Below are positions 8,989 through 19,934 of a stretch of DNA of 64,000 nt, one piece after another. Source of the DNA: Mycolicibacter senuensis (GTDB lineage Bacteria > Actinomycetota > Actinomycetes > Mycobacteriales > Mycobacteriaceae). Position 1 is the stretch's first letter; each line of letters opens with the position of its first letter. The translations under genes and the position numbers were made by a program. Location of the stretch: contig NZ_LQPS01000054.1 of the NCBI RefSeq assembly GCF_002101885.1, forward strand, positions 1-64,000. The letters run 5' to 3'. The notes beneath the pieces are model-generated. The model searched no databases and was not told the DNA's origin. It worked only from the letters and a program-made list of their open reading frames with translations.

Positions 8989-9837
8989 GTGGCAAAACGT
9001 GCGCGTGCCGGTGTCATTGCGATCGTCGTCGCGTTGCTCGGTGCCTGCACGAGTCACGCGCAGGAGGCCGCGGCGAACCCCGTGGACTGCGCCGTCGTCA
9101 AGTGTGTGGCACTGACCTTCGACGACGGGCCCTCGCCCTACACCGACCGGCTGTTGCGGATCCTCAACGACGCCGACGCGCGCGCCACGTTCTTCCTGAT
9201 CGGCAACAAGGTGGCGGCCGATCCCGGCGAAGCCGCGCGGATCGCCGAGGCCGGCATGGAGATCGGCAGCCACACCTGGGAACACCCGAACATGACCGAG
9301 ATCCCGGCCGCCGACGTGCCCGCGCAGTTCGCGAAGGCCAACGACGCCATCCACTCGGCCACCGGTGTCACACCGACGCTGTGGCGCCCACCGGGCGGGC
9401 TGACCGACGGTGCGGTGAATGCCCAGGCCGCCAAGTTCGGGCTCGCCGGCATCCTGTGGGACGTCATCCCCTTCGACTGGATCAACGACGCCGACACCGC
9501 CGCCACCCGATACATGCTCATGACCCAGATCAAGCCCGGCTCGGTGGTGCTGTTCCACGACACCTATTCGTCCACGGTCGATCTGGTTTACCAGTTCCTG
9601 CCGGTGCTCAAAGCCAATGGCTACCACATGGTTACCGTCGGCGAGTTGCTCGGCCCGCGAGCACCGGGCAGCGTGTACGGGGGCCGGGAGAACGGGCCGC
9701 CGGTCAAGGAGCTGCACGACATCCCGGCCGGCGACATCCCGGGCTTGCCGGCCACGCCGTCGCCGCCGCCCATGCCGAACTTCCCGATCACCGACATCGC
9801 CGGCGCGAATTCGGGGGGACCCAACAACGGAGCGTGA
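8989..9837 (+). CDS. Polysaccharide deacetylase (NodB domain) lipoprotein
   Basis: 282 aa, counterpart of Rv1096. The short N-terminus ends in a lipobox VALLGAC, so it is predicted to be a lipoprotein on the outer face of the membrane. The NodB domain shows TFDDGPS (catalytic Asp and metal Asp), the metal motif HTWEHPN, RPPGG, and the late DVIPFDW and VVLFHDT segments. The family removes N-acetyl groups from peptidoglycan or chitin-like sugars; Rv1096 is reported as a peptidoglycan deacetylase. The start is GTG 8989. The C-terminus is a Pro-rich tail. The alkyl sulfatase gene begins 14 bp after its stop. Confidence 0.9.
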   Translation: MAKRARAGVIAIVVALLGACTSHAQEAAANPVDCAVVKCVALTFDDGPSPYTDRLLRILNDADARATFFLIGNKVAADPGEAARIAEAGMEIGSHTWEHPNMTEIPAADVPAQFAKANDAIHSATGVTPTLWRPPGGLTDGAVNAQAAKFGLAGILWDVIPFDWINDADTAATRYMLMTQIKPGSVVLFHDTYSSTVDLVYQFLPVLKANGYHMVTVGELLGPRAPGSVYGGRENGPPVKELHDIPAGDIPGLPATPSPPPMPNFPITDIAGANSGGPNNGA

Positions 9838-9851
9838 CAGAATCGGCACGC

Positions 9852-11879
9852 ATGACTGACTTCACCAGACGTGCGATTCTCGGTCGATTCGCTGCCGTCG
9901 GCGTCACCGCCGCGGCCACATCCGCGCTAGCCGCTGCATGCGAGGACAAATTATCTGTCGGCGGGGCCGTGACGACCGACAACAAGGTCAAGCCGGCCAC
10001 GGAGGCGACCAAGGCCGCCAACGCCGGGGTCAGCAACGCGCTGCCGTTCAACGACCGCGGCGACTTCGAGGACGCCCAGCGCAATCTCATCGCGCGCCCC
10101 GAAACCCTGACCATCAAAGATGCCGACGGCAAAGTCGTCTGGGAGTTGGAGAGCTACAAGAAATTCATCGGTGACGACAAGCCGGCGCCGGACACCGTCA
10201 ACCCCAGCCTGTGGCGCAATGCGCAGCTGTGCATGAACTACGGCCTGTTCAAGGTCGTCGACCGCATCTACCAGGTGCGCGGCTACGACCTGTCGAACAT
10301 CACCTTCATCCAAGGCGACACCGGCTGGATCGTGTTCGATACGTTGATCTCCCCGGAGACCGCGCATGCCGCACTGGATCTGGCGAACCAGCACCTGGGG
10401 GAGCGGCCGATCGTCGCCGTCGTGCACAGCCACTCGCACACCGATCACTATGGAGGGGTGCGCGGCATCATCAGCCAGGGCGACGTCGACACGGGCAAGG
10501 TCAAGGTGATCGCGCCGGCGAACTTCGTCGAAGACGTCGTCGACGAGAACGTGATCGCCGGCAACGCCATGTCCCGCCGCGCGGTCTACATGTATGGTGC
10601 GTTGCTGCCGCGCGACGCCCGGGGCGGGGTCAATGCAGGCCTGGGGCAGACCATTTCGACCGGCAAACCCACCTTGGTGATCCCCACTGACATCATCAGC
10701 ACGACCGGGACGAAGCTGACCGTCGACGGCGTCGAGATGGTGTTTCAGATGACGCCCGGCACCGAGGCGCCCACCGAGATGAACACCTTCTTCCCACAGT
10801 TCAAGGCGATGTGGATGGCGGAGAACACCACCAACACCATGCACAACCTGCTCACGTTGCGTGGCGCGCAGGTGCGCAACCCGCTCATCTGGGCGGCGTA
10901 CATCGACGAGACCATCCGGCTGTACGGGCCGCAGACCGAGGTGAAGTTCCAGAGCCACCACTGGCCGATGTGGGGCAACGCCAAGATCATCGACTACTTC
11001 AAGCGCCAGCGTGATCTGTACAAGTACACCCACGACCAGTCGGTGCGATTGATGAATCAGGGCTATGTCGGCTCCGAGATCGCCGAGGATATCGCGCTTC
11101 CGCCCGAGCTGAACGACTTCTGGCCGAACCGCGGCTACTACGGCACGCTGCGCCACAATTCCCGCGCCGTCTACCAGCGGTACATGGGCTGGTACGACGG
11201 CAATCCGTCCTCGCTCGACGACCTTCCGCCAGCCGACGCCGCCGTCAAGTACCTCGAATACATGGGCGGGGAGGACGCGGTGCTCCGGAAGGCCAAGGGC
11301 GACTTCGACGCCGGCAACTACCGCTGGGCCGCGATGGTGCTCAAGCACGTCGTGTTCGCCAACCCCGACAGCGTCGATGGCAAGAACCTGCTGGCGGACT
11401 GCTACGAGCAACTCGGTTACCAGGCCGAGTCCGGGCCGTGGCGTTCTGAGTATCTGCAGGGGGCGGCCGAACTACGCGCCGGGGTACCCGACATCGCCGC
11501 CACCGACACCGCCAGCCCGGACACCATCCGGGCGATGCCCCCGGAGAAGTTGTTCGACTATCTGGCGGTCCGCCTCAACGGGCCCAGGGCCGCCGGCAAG
11601 AAGATCACCCTCAACATGAAGTTCACCGATCTGAAGTCCGAGTACGGCCTCACGGTGGAGAACGCGGTGCTCAACTACGCGCCCGAACCGGTACCCGGTG
11701 CCGACGCCAACTTGACCCTGACCAAAACCACGCTCGATGACATCGAACTCAAGAAGCTCACCTTCGACGAAGCCCTCTCAACGAACAAGATCACCATCGA
11801 CGGCAACCGCGGCGCCTTCGACGAGTTCATGGGGCTGCTGGATACGTTCCCGTTCTGGTTCAACATCGTCACGCCTTGA
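9852..11879 (+). CDS. Tat-exported linear alkyl sulfatase (type III, metallo-beta-lactamase fold)
   Basis: 675 aa from ATG 9852. It begins TRRAILGRF, a twin-arginine-like signal with a hydrophobic AAVGVTAAATSALAAA segment and a Cys that could be lipidated. The metallo-beta-lactamase domain carries HSHSHTDHYGG near residue 191, the two-zinc motif. It is followed by the helical dimerisation domain (around DGNPSSLDDLPP and DGKNLLADCYEQLGY) and a C-terminal SCP2-like domain, the SdsA1/BDS1 architecture. The family hydrolyses primary alkyl sulfates such as SDS. A longer in-frame opening reaches back to 8916 through the deacetylase gene, but that is not coding. Confidence 0.9.
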   Translation: MTDFTRRAILGRFAAVGVTAAATSALAAACEDKLSVGGAVTTDNKVKPATEATKAANAGVSNALPFNDRGDFEDAQRNLIARPETLTIKDADGKVVWELESYKKFIGDDKPAPDTVNPSLWRNAQLCMNYGLFKVVDRIYQVRGYDLSNITFIQGDTGWIVFDTLISPETAHAALDLANQHLGERPIVAVVHSHSHTDHYGGVRGIISQGDVDTGKVKVIAPANFVEDVVDENVIAGNAMSRRAVYMYGALLPRDARGGVNAGLGQTISTGKPTLVIPTDIISTTGTKLTVDGVEMVFQMTPGTEAPTEMNTFFPQFKAMWMAENTTNTMHNLLTLRGAQVRNPLIWAAYIDETIRLYGPQTEVKFQSHHWPMWGNAKIIDYFKRQRDLYKYTHDQSVRLMNQGYVGSEIAEDIALPPELNDFWPNRGYYGTLRHNSRAVYQRYMGWYDGNPSSLDDLPPADAAVKYLEYMGGEDAVLRKAKGDFDAGNYRWAAMVLKHVVFANPDSVDGKNLLADCYEQLGYQAESGPWRSEYLQGAAELRAGVPDIAATDTASPDTIRAMPPEKLFDYLAVRLNGPRAAGKKITLNMKFTDLKSEYGLTVENAVLNYAPEPVPGADANLTLTKTTLDDIELKKLTFDEALSTNKITIDGNRGAFDEFMGLLDTFPFWFNIVTP

Positions 11880-11901
11880 TCCCGCTAGCATCGCGCGGTT
11901 C

Positions 11902-11937
11902 TTGACACGGTGACACAAAAATATAGTCTTTGTGTCA
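11902..11937 (+). promoter_or_regulatory. Promoter with perfect TetR-type operator
   Basis: TGACACAAA (11911-11919) and TTTGTGTCA (11929-11937) form a perfect 9-bp inverted repeat with a 9-nt spacer. A TTGACA lies at 11902-11907 and TATAGT at 11922-11927, inside the operator spacer, although the 14-nt distance between them is short. A repressor bound here would block the promoter of the DUF2236 gene and the TetR gene behind it. Confidence 0.6.
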
Positions 11938-11958
11938 ACGGAGTCGAGGAGGCCTCAC

Positions 11959-12912
11959 ATGACGGCAGTGGCCGACAACGTCACCAGCATCGACCGCGCC
12001 ACGCGCGTTCGCCCCAAAGTGATGGCCGAGTTCCGCAGGCATTCCGGCAGCGTGCTCACCGGCCTGTTCGGCGCCGCCGCCTTCGACGAGGTGGCGTTGG
12101 TCCCGGTGGCCGCCGCGGTGGACAAGACCGGGCGCTTCGAGCGCAATTTCACCGACCGGGCGATCCGCAGCGGATTCTCGGCGCTGCTCGCCATTTGGGG
12201 TGACGCCGAAGACCGCGCCGCCGAAGGCGAACGGCTCAAGCGGATGCATCGCGACGTTCACGGCCACGGCAAAGGCGATTTCGCCGACGTCCGTTACAGC
12301 GCACTGAGCCCGCGGCTGTGGAACTGGATCGCCGTCAGCGGCATGTTCGTGACGCTCAATTCGTTCACCCCCGTCACCGGAATCGAGTGGAACGACGCCG
12401 AACGGGAGGCCGCCTACCAACAGTTGCTGGAGGCGTTCCGGGCCATCGAGCTACCCGGCAAAGCCGCCAAGTTCCCGCCGACCTACGCCGAGGCCGCCGC
12501 CTACTACGACGAGATGGTGCGGACCGGCCTGCAGGCCAACCCATTCCTGGACCGGGTCACCGCCGGCCTGGGCAGGCTGCCGCTGCCGTCGGCGCTGCCG
12601 GCCCCGGTCCGGGCCGCCGCAGGCCCGCTGTGGTCGGTGGTCAGCGCGGGAGCCGGCCGGGTGGTGAAGATCTGTTCGTTCGGGATCATGCACCCCGGCG
12701 TCCGCGAGCTGACCGGCTTCCGTTGGCAGCCCCGCCACGACGTGGAATTCGACTTCTACACGCACTTGGCGCAATTGGCGTGGCGGGTGCTGCCCGATCG
12801 ACTCGTGCTGGTGCCGCTGGCCTACAACCGTTTGCAGTACGAGAAGCTGGTGAAGCTGCACCGGTCGGTCGCGCTGGACTCTTTCGCGCCCTCCGGCTGC
12901 CCGATGGGATGA
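11959..12912 (+). CDS. DUF2236 (MpaB/latex-clearing-like) oxygenase family protein
   Basis: 317 aa of the DUF2236 family, related to ER-bound oxygenase MpaB and latex-clearing Lcp proteins, which use b-type haem. The signature RMHRDVHGHGKGDF is visible, followed by the helical core with FVTLNSF and YEKLVKLHR near the end. I chose ATG 11959: GAGGAGG (11946-11952) sits 6 nt before it, and the upstream GTG at 11932 falls inside the operator. The substrate is unknown; related mycobacterial proteins are many. The next gene, a TetR regulator, starts 13 bp after the stop, so this is a regulated gene with its own repressor. Confidence 0.82.
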   Translation: MTAVADNVTSIDRATRVRPKVMAEFRRHSGSVLTGLFGAAAFDEVALVPVAAAVDKTGRFERNFTDRAIRSGFSALLAIWGDAEDRAAEGERLKRMHRDVHGHGKGDFADVRYSALSPRLWNWIAVSGMFVTLNSFTPVTGIEWNDAEREAAYQQLLEAFRAIELPGKAAKFPPTYAEAAAYYDEMVRTGLQANPFLDRVTAGLGRLPLPSALPAPVRAAAGPLWSVVSAGAGRVVKICSFGIMHPGVRELTGFRWQPRHDVEFDFYTHLAQLAWRVLPDRLVLVPLAYNRLQYEKLVKLHRSVALDSFAPSGCPMG

Positions 12913-12925
12913 CACACTGGTAGCG

Positions 12926-13513
12926 ATGTCATCGCGACGAAGTACCGCGAGCCCGGCCGAGCAGGAGGCCGCCATTCTCAAGGCGGCCGCCGAGGAGGTG
13001 GGCCTGGTCGGGGTGGGGCGGGCCAGCCTCGACGTCATCGCCCGCCAAGCCGGAGTCAGCCGCAGCACCCTGTACCGGCGTTTCCCGACCCGGGACGCGC
13101 TGATCACCGAGCTGGGCCGCCGGGCTTTCGACAATGCGATGACTCGGTTGCGCACGGTCGCGGTGGATTCCGGGCCGCGCGATGCCGCGGTGGCGGCGTT
13201 CTGCGCCGGATTGCGATTGCTCACCACCGATCCTGTGGTGCGAAAGCTGCTCCGGCTCGACGGCGGCGTACCGATGATGGCCGGGATGTACCGGGAGGCG
13301 GAGACCTTCCTGTCCGGCGCCTCGAGCGCGATGGCCAAGGCGTTGCGCGCCGCCGGTGCCACCATGCCCGACACCGACCTGGTGGCCGCCGCCGAACTGC
13401 ATGTGCGCCTGGCCGCGTCGATCGCGCAGGTGTCGACGTCGGTGCTCGATCCGCGGGATGACAAGGCGGTCAGCGGTTACGCGAGGAAGTTTCTGGCACC
13501 GCTGGTCTGGTAG
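12926..13513 (+). CDS. TetR/AcrR family regulator, probable autorepressor
   Basis: 195 aa. The N-terminal HTH runs EQEAAILKAAAEEVGLVG then IARQAGVSRSTLYRRFPTR. It is downstream of the DUF2236 gene in what looks like one transcript led by the perfect operator at 11911-11937, a standard self-regulated layout. Its 3' end overlaps the convergent MFS gene by 44 bp. The ligand-binding half gives no clue to the effector. Confidence 0.87.
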   Translation: MSSRRSTASPAEQEAAILKAAAEEVGLVGVGRASLDVIARQAGVSRSTLYRRFPTRDALITELGRRAFDNAMTRLRTVAVDSGPRDAAVAAFCAGLRLLTTDPVVRKLLRLDGGVPMMAGMYREAETFLSGASSAMAKALRAAGATMPDTDLVAAAELHVRLAASIAQVSTSVLDPRDDKAVSGYARKFLAPLVW

Positions 13514-14822
13514 GGGAGGAACCGAGCGCAACGACCATCCCGGCCGCGGCGAGGGACATCGCCCCGATCACCCACAATCCGGCTTTGCTGTCGCCGGTCA
13601 GATCGGTCAGCCAGCCCGTCACATACGGGCCGCCGAAACCGCTGAGGTTGCCCAGCGAGTTGATCAACGCGATGCCCCCGGCCGCTGCCGCTCCGGTCAG
13701 GAACGTCGACGGCAGCGCCCAGAAGACCGGCATGGCGCACATGATCGCGCACGTCGACACCGTTATCGCGGCCATCGCCAGATACGGGTTGGCCATGTAG
13801 AGCGCCGCGGGGATGCTGACGCCGCCGATGATCGCCGGGATTGCCACATGCCAGACGCGTTCGCCGGTCCGGTCGGCGTGGCGTGCCCACGGCACCATCA
13901 CGACGGCGGCCACAGCCCAGGGAATCGCGGTCACGATACCGCGCCCGATCAGGCTCAGTCGGCTGCCGTACTGCTGCTCGAACCCGGCGACAATGCTGGG
14001 CAGAAAAAACCCGACGGCGTATAACCCGTAGACGATCCCGAAGTAGACGAATGCCAGCGCCAGCATCCGGGGATGACTGAGTGCCTTCTTGAGCCCCCAG
14101 TGCCGACCGGCCTCAGTCGTTGCGCGCTCGTTCGCCAATGTCGTTTCCAGCCATTGCTTCTCGTCGTTGGAGAGCCAGTGTGCGTCCGCCGGGCGGTCGG
14201 TGAGATAGAACCAGCACACGAACGCAAGAGCGATCGCCGGCAGGCCTTCGGCCAAGAACATGAAACGCCACCCGGCGAGACCGAAAACCCCGTGCCCCCA
14301 GTCGATGACAAGCGAGGACAAGGTCGAGCCGATCGCCGTCGAGACCGGCACCGCCACCATGAAAAGCGAGATGGCCCGCGACCGCTGTTTCTGTGGGAAC
14401 CAGAACGTGAGATACAGGATGATCCCCGGGAAGAAGCCGGCCTCGGCCACCCCGAGCAGGAACCGCAACACCACGAGCGTTGTCGCGTTGGGGACGAAAG
14501 CGATTGCGGTGCTCACGATCCCCCACGTCAACATGATCCGGGCCAGCCACCGGCGGCCGCCGAACCGGTGCAGCGCGATATTGCTGGGAACCTCCAGCAA
14601 CAGGTAGCCCAGGAAGAAGATCCCCGACGCGAACCCGAACATCGTCGCGGTCATGCCGAGTTCGTCGTTCATGCCGTTGGGGCCGGCGAAGCCGATGTTG
14701 ACGCGGTCGAGGTAATTGACGAAGTAGAGCAACGCCAGAAACGGGATCAGGCGACGAGTCACCTTCGCCATCGCCGCCCGGCCCACCACGGGCCCAGCGG
14801 ACCCGACCGGTTCGGCGGCCAT
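13470..14822 (-). CDS. MFS transporter, anion:cation symporter (ACS/phthalate permease) type
   Basis: 450 aa, twelve predicted membrane segments. The N-terminal NYLDRVNIGFAG is typical of the ACS group (tartrate, phthalate and hexuronate carriers), and GVAEAGFFPGIILYLTFWFP is the conserved segment 4-5 region. Such carriers import organic anions with protons. It starts 8 bp after the fumC stop on the same strand, so it is probably co-transcribed with fumarase, suggesting a C4-dicarboxylate or related acid as substrate; this is inference from context. H37Rv has no such gene beside fumC. The 3' end overlaps the convergent TetR gene. Confidence 0.87.
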   Translation of the reverse strand: MAAEPVGSAGPVVGRAAMAKVTRRLIPFLALLYFVNYLDRVNIGFAGPNGMNDELGMTATMFGFASGIFFLGYLLLEVPSNIALHRFGGRRWLARIMLTWGIVSTAIAFVPNATTLVVLRFLLGVAEAGFFPGIILYLTFWFPQKQRSRAISLFMVAVPVSTAIGSTLSSLVIDWGHGVFGLAGWRFMFLAEGLPAIALAFVCWFYLTDRPADAHWLSNDEKQWLETTLANERATTEAGRHWGLKKALSHPRMLALAFVYFGIVYGLYAVGFFLPSIVAGFEQQYGSRLSLIGRGIVTAIPWAVAAVVMVPWARHADRTGERVWHVAIPAIIGGVSIPAALYMANPYLAMAAITVSTCAIMCAMPVFWALPSTFLTGAAAAGGIALINSLGNLSGFGGPYVTGWLTDLTGDSKAGLWVIGAMSLAAAGMVVALGSSPTRPAVPETSSRNR

Positions 14823-14830
14823 GAGGTTGC

Positions 14831-16228
<1,398 letters not shown>

Positions 16229-16255
16229 AGGTTCTTCAGTCCTCGCTTGACGTCG

Positions 16256-17287
16256 TCAGGGCAGGGGGTAGGCGGCGTGGGCGTCGCCGGTGAAGTCGAC
16301 CGCCGAATACTCGTTGAGCTTCGACAGCCGGTGATAGGCCTCGATCATCCGGACGGTGCCGGACTTCGAGCGCATCACGATCGATTGGGTGGTGCAGCCG
16401 CCGGGGTAGTAGCGCACCCCGTTGAGCAGGTCGCCGTCGGTGACCCCGGTGGCGCAGAAGAACACGTTGTCGCCGGAGACCAGGTGTTCGGTGGTCAGCA
16501 CCTCGTCGAGGTCATAGCCGGCATCCAGGGCCTTCTGGCGTTCGGCGTCGTCGGTGGGCGCCAGCTGGGCCTGGATCTCCCCGCCCATGCAGCGGATCGC
16601 CGCGGCGGCGATGATGCCCTCGGGGGTGCCGCCGATCCCGGCCAGCATGTCGGTGCCCGACTCGGGCCGGCACGCCGCGATCGCCCCGGCCACGTCGCCG
16701 TCGGTGATCAGCCGGATCCGCGCCCCGGCGGCCCGCACATCGTGGATGAGCTGCGCGTGTCGCGGCCGGTCCAGGATGCACACCGTCATATCGCGCGGGG
16801 ACAGGCCCTTGACCTTGGCGACGGCCTTGATGTTCTCGGCGATCGGTTTGGTGATGTCCAAGACGTCGGCGGCTTCGGGGCCGACCGCGATCTTGTTCAT
16901 GTAGAACACCGCCGACGGGTCGAACATCGCGCCGCGCTCGGCCACGGCCAGCACCGAGATGGCGTTCGGCATGCCCTTGCTCATCAAGGTCGTGCCGTCG
17001 ATCGGGTCGACGGCGAAGTCGCAGTCGGGTCCGTCGCCGTTGCCGACCTCTTCGCCGTTGTAGAGCATCGGCGCGTGGTCCTTCTCGCCCTCGCCGATGA
17101 CCACCACGCCACGCATCGACACCGAGTTCACCAGTTCGCGCATCGCGTCGACGGCCGCGCCGTCGCCGCCCTCCTTGTCGCCGCGACCCACCCACCGGCC
17201 GGCGGCCATGGCGCCGGCCTCGGTCACCCGCACCAGCTCCAAGGCCAGGTTGCGGTCCGGAGCTTCTCGTCGAGATGGTCCCGTCAT
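16256..17287 (-). CDS. glpX: Fructose-1,6-bisphosphatase, class II (GlpX)
   Basis: 343 aa from ATG 17287 ([13 protein letters not shown]), which matches the Rv1099c N-terminus; the reading frame stays open far upstream across the divergent Rv1100-like gene, but that is not coding. Substrate and metal motifs [14 protein letters not shown] and [12 protein letters not shown] and the [14 protein letters not shown] loop are present. It dephosphorylates fructose-1,6-bisphosphate in gluconeogenesis and is the main FBPase of mycobacteria. It leads the glpX-fumC unit and is divergent from the gene at 17352. Confidence 0.95.
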   Translation of the reverse strand: MTGPSRREAPDRNLALELVRVTEAGAMAAGRWVGRGDKEGGDGAAVDAMRELVNSVSMRGVVVIGEGEKDHAPMLYNGEEVGNGDGPDCDFAVDPIDGTTLMSKGMPNAISVLAVAERGAMFDPSAVFYMNKIAVGPEAADVLDITKPIAENIKAVAKVKGLSPRDMTVCILDRPRHAQLIHDVRAAGARIRLITDGDVAGAIAACRPESGTDMLAGIGGTPEGIIAAAAIRCMGGEIQAQLAPTDDAERQKALDAGYDLDEVLTTEHLVSGDNVFFCATGVTDGDLLNGVRYYPGGCTTQSIVMRSKSGTVRMIEAYHRLSKLNEYSAVDFTGDAHAAYPLP

Positions 17288-17351
17288 GCCAGTCACGGCT
17301 GTTGATTCTCCCAGAGCCGGATCAACACCACTGAGCTGGGATACTGGCAAC

Positions 17352-18017
17352 GTGACCTCTGAGCCCCCGCAGCCGGCCGTTCCGGCATCCCGCCCTGGCC
17401 CAAGGCCCGCCAAGCCCCGTCTGTTGCAGGACGGCCGCGACATGTTCTGGTCGATCGCCCCGCTGGTCCTGGCCTGCTTGCTGCTGGCCGGACTGGCCGG
17501 GACCTGCTCCTTTCGCCCCGGTGGCATGTCGGCCGGACCGGTGCCGTCCTACGACGCCGTCGCCGCGCTGAACGCCGACGCCCAGACGCTGGGATTCCCG
17601 GTCCGGCTGCCGGCGCTGCCGGAAGGCTGGCAACCCAACTCCGGCAGCCGCGGCAGCATCACCGACGGGCGCACCGACCCGGCCGGCCAGCGGCTGCGGG
17701 CCGTCACCTCGCGGGTCGGTTACGTCGGCCCGACCGGGATGTACATCAGCCTGACCCAGAGCAACGCCGACGAGGCCGCGTTGGTCGAGTCGATCCGTCC
17801 GGGGCTGCACCCGACCGGCACCGAGGACGTCGACGGCACCCGCTGGGTGGTGTACCAGGGTGACGGCGACCCGGTGTGGACCACCCGACTGACCGGAAAG
17901 GCCGGAGCCGCCCAGCTCGCGATCACCGGCGCGGGGGGAGCTGAGCAGTTCCGCGTGCTGGCGGGCGCCACCCAGTCGCAGGCACCGTTGTCCGACCACC
18001 GAAGGGATCGCCCGTGA
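17352..18017 (+). CDS. DUF4245 membrane-anchored protein (Rv1100-like)
   Basis: 221 aa from GTG 17352. The first residues [10 protein letters not shown] and the stretch [13 protein letters not shown] match Rv1100. One membrane segment ([13 protein letters not shown]) near residues 38-52 anchors an extracytoplasmic domain containing [18 protein letters not shown] and [11 protein letters not shown], the DUF4245 pattern. Function unknown. The frame is open further upstream (to 17097) but overlaps glpX. The stop overlaps the next gene's start in GTGA, so the two are translationally coupled. Confidence 0.85.
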   Translation: MTSEPPQPAVPASRPGPRPAKPRLLQDGRDMFWSIAPLVLACLLLAGLAGTCSFRPGGMSAGPVPSYDAVAALNADAQTLGFPVRLPALPEGWQPNSGSRGSITDGRTDPAGQRLRAVTSRVGYVGPTGMYISLTQSNADEAALVESIRPGLHPTGTEDVDGTRWVVYQGDGDPVWTTRLTGKAGAAQLAITGAGGAEQFRVLAGATQSQAPLSDHRRDRP

Positions 18018-18814
18018 CCGCACCCGAAGCCGACCTGACCGGCTGGACCCCGACACCGTTCACCGGCGGCGGGTTCACCCACGACGTGTACCGCAAGGGC
18101 ACGGGGCCCGGCGTGGTGCTGATCCCGGAAGTTCCCGGAATTCACCCGGCGGTGCTGGGGCTGGGCAACCACCTGGTCGACAACGGGTTCACCGTGGCGA
18201 TCCCGTCACTGTTCGGTAAGCCCGGTAAGGCGATCACGCCCGGCTACGCGCTGGGCACGATCGCCCGCCTGTGCGTGACGCGCGAATTCGCGGCACTGGC
18301 CACCAACGCGCAGCGCCCGGTAACCGGCTTCCTGCGGGCGCTGGCCCGCGACCTCAACGAGCACACCCCCGGCAAGGGCGTCGGGGTGATCGGACAGTGC
18401 TTCACCGGGGGCTTCGCGTTGGCCGCCGCCGTCGACGACGCGGTGTTGGCGCCGGTGCTCAGCCAACCGTCGGTACCGTTTCCGTTGACACCCAAGCAGC
18501 GCCGTGACGCCGGACTCTCCGACGTCGAGTTGGGGGTCATCGCCGACCGCGCCGCCAATGAGGGACTGTGCGCGATCGGGTTGCGGTTCAGCGAGGACTG
18601 GATGGTGCCGCGGGACCGCTTCGGCACGCTGAAGGCCCGTCTCGGTGACGCATTCGAAGTCATCGAGATCGATTCGTCACCCGGCAACCCGGACGGTATC
18701 TCCCGGTTGGCGCACTCGGTGCTCACCGATCAGGTACGGGAGGTCGAGGGGCACCCGGCGTACGAGGCCCGCAAGCGGGTCGTCGAGTTCCTCACCGAGC
18801 GGCTGGCTCCGTAG
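18014..18814 (+). CDS. Dienelactone hydrolase family protein
   Basis: 266 aa, alpha/beta-hydrolase fold. The nucleophile motif is GQCFTGG near residue 125, with Cys in place of Ser as in true dienelactone hydrolases, and VLIPEVPGIHP forms the oxyanion region. Dienelactone hydrolases open lactone rings in aromatic degradation, but many family members act on other esters, so the substrate is open. It is coupled to the DUF4245 gene by a 4-bp overlap and its 3' end overlaps the convergent AI-2E-type gene by 23 bp. Confidence 0.85.
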   Translation: MTAPEADLTGWTPTPFTGGGFTHDVYRKGTGPGVVLIPEVPGIHPAVLGLGNHLVDNGFTVAIPSLFGKPGKAITPGYALGTIARLCVTREFAALATNAQRPVTGFLRALARDLNEHTPGKGVGVIGQCFTGGFALAAAVDDAVLAPVLSQPSVPFPLTPKQRRDAGLSDVELGVIADRAANEGLCAIGLRFSEDWMVPRDRFGTLKARLGDAFEVIEIDSSPGNPDGISRLAHSVLTDQVREVEGHPAYEARKRVVEFLTERLAP

Positions 18815-19934
18815 CGGCCTTGCGTCGCAGCCGCCACTTTCGGCGGCTCTTCGGCTCCTCGTCGCCGGTCTGCATCTCCACACCGTGATACACGGCCAGA
18901 TAGACGTCGATGGTGGTGACGATGATGATCATCAGCACCGGACCGATCACGATGCCCCAGAAGCCGAACATGCCGATCCCGGCGAACACGGCCAGCAGCA
19001 TCAGCGCCGAATTGAGCCGGGCATCGCGCGGCACCAGGATCGGGCGCAACACATTGTCGATGTTGGTCACCACGATCAGGTGGAACGCCACCACGAACAC
19101 CCCGCCGACGACGTTGCCGAACAGCGCCATGCCGATACCGAACGGCATGGTCACGATGCCCCCGCCCAGCGGAATGACCGACAACGCGGTCAGCAGGATC
19201 GCGAAGATGAAGAACGCCTGGTGGAATCCGCCGATGTAGATCGAGGCCGCCCCGGCCACCCCCTGGCAGAACGCGATCACGAACTGCCCGCCGACGGTGC
19301 CGCGCACCATCGACCCCATCTTGGCCAGGTACAGATCGGTGACCTCGGCGCCGAGCGGGTTGAGTTGGCGGATCAGGGTCTGTAGTTCCTCCCGGTGGGT
19401 CAGCAACGCCAGGAACACGTACAAGAAGATGATCGCCGCGGTGATCGCCCCGACGACGCCCCCCACGGCGCCCTGCAGGACCTGCAGCAGCAGCTCCCCG
19501 CCGCGCTGCGCCACGTTCACCATCGCCTCACGCAACGTGTCCATCGTCAGCTGGACGTGCACGAACGGAATCCGCTCCAGCAGACCGTTGACGAACTTCA
19601 GCACCTTGTCGCCGAGCGCGTTGGGGTCGGTGGCCTGCACCCAGTCCGCGACGTCATTGGCGGTGCGGGTGATCTGCACGACGGCCAAAAAGATCGTCAG
19701 CCCGACCGGCACGATGACGGCGACCAACGCCGCCAGCAGCGTTCCGGTGGCCGCCAGCCCCGCCGGCAGTCGCCGGCACAGCACCCGGAACAGCGGAGTG
19801 AACAGGTAGGCGCCCACCGCGGCCACCACGATCAGCACGAAAAAAGTGCGCAGGAAATACGCGCCGAACGCCAGCGCGATGACGGTGAAGACCGCCAGCG
19901 CACGTCGCTGGGTGGGACTGAAGTCGGAGTTCAC
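18792..19934 (-). CDS. AI-2E family (UPF0118) transporter
   Basis: 380 aa from GTG 19934, which overlaps the stop of the epimerase gene in GTGA. The sequence has paired N-terminal membrane helices (ALAVFTVIALAFGAYF, FFVLIVVAAVGAYLF), a central amphipathic region, and a C-terminal four-helix bundle with the conserved PLGGGIVTMPFGIGMA. It corresponds to Rv1101c. The family was named for autoinducer-2 export, but members also act as sodium/proton antiporters; the substrate here is unknown. The C-terminus is a short basic tail. Confidence 0.87.
   Translation of the reverse strand: MNSDFSPTQRRALAVFTVIALAFGAYFLRTFFVLIVVAAVGAYLFTPLFRVLCRRLPAGLAATGTLLAALVAVIVPVGLTIFLAVVQITRTANDVADWVQATDPNALGDKVLKFVNGLLERIPFVHVQLTMDTLREAMVNVAQRGGELLLQVLQGAVGGVVGAITAAIIFLYVFLALLTHREELQTLIRQLNPLGAEVTDLYLAKMGSMVRGTVGGQFVIAFCQGVAGAASIYIGGFHQAFFIFAILLTALSVIPLGGGIVTMPFGIGMALFGNVVGGVFVVAFHLIVVTNIDNVLRPILVPRDARLNSALMLLAVFAGIGMFGFWGIVIGPVLMIIIVTTIDVYLAVYHGVEMQTGDEEPKSRRKWRLRRKAATEPAAR

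Noticed and set aside
8916-9851. In-frame extension of the alkyl sulfatase upstream to 8916, giving a 987-residue protein
   Set aside because: The extension is Arg-rich low-complexity sequence antisense to nothing useful and out of frame with the well-conserved deacetylase gene at 8989-9837. The Tat-type signal starts at ATG 9852.
17288-17527. N-terminal extension of GlpX to 17527
   Set aside because: It overlaps the promoter and start of the conserved Rv1100-like gene; [13 protein letters not shown] at 17287 matches the known GlpX start.
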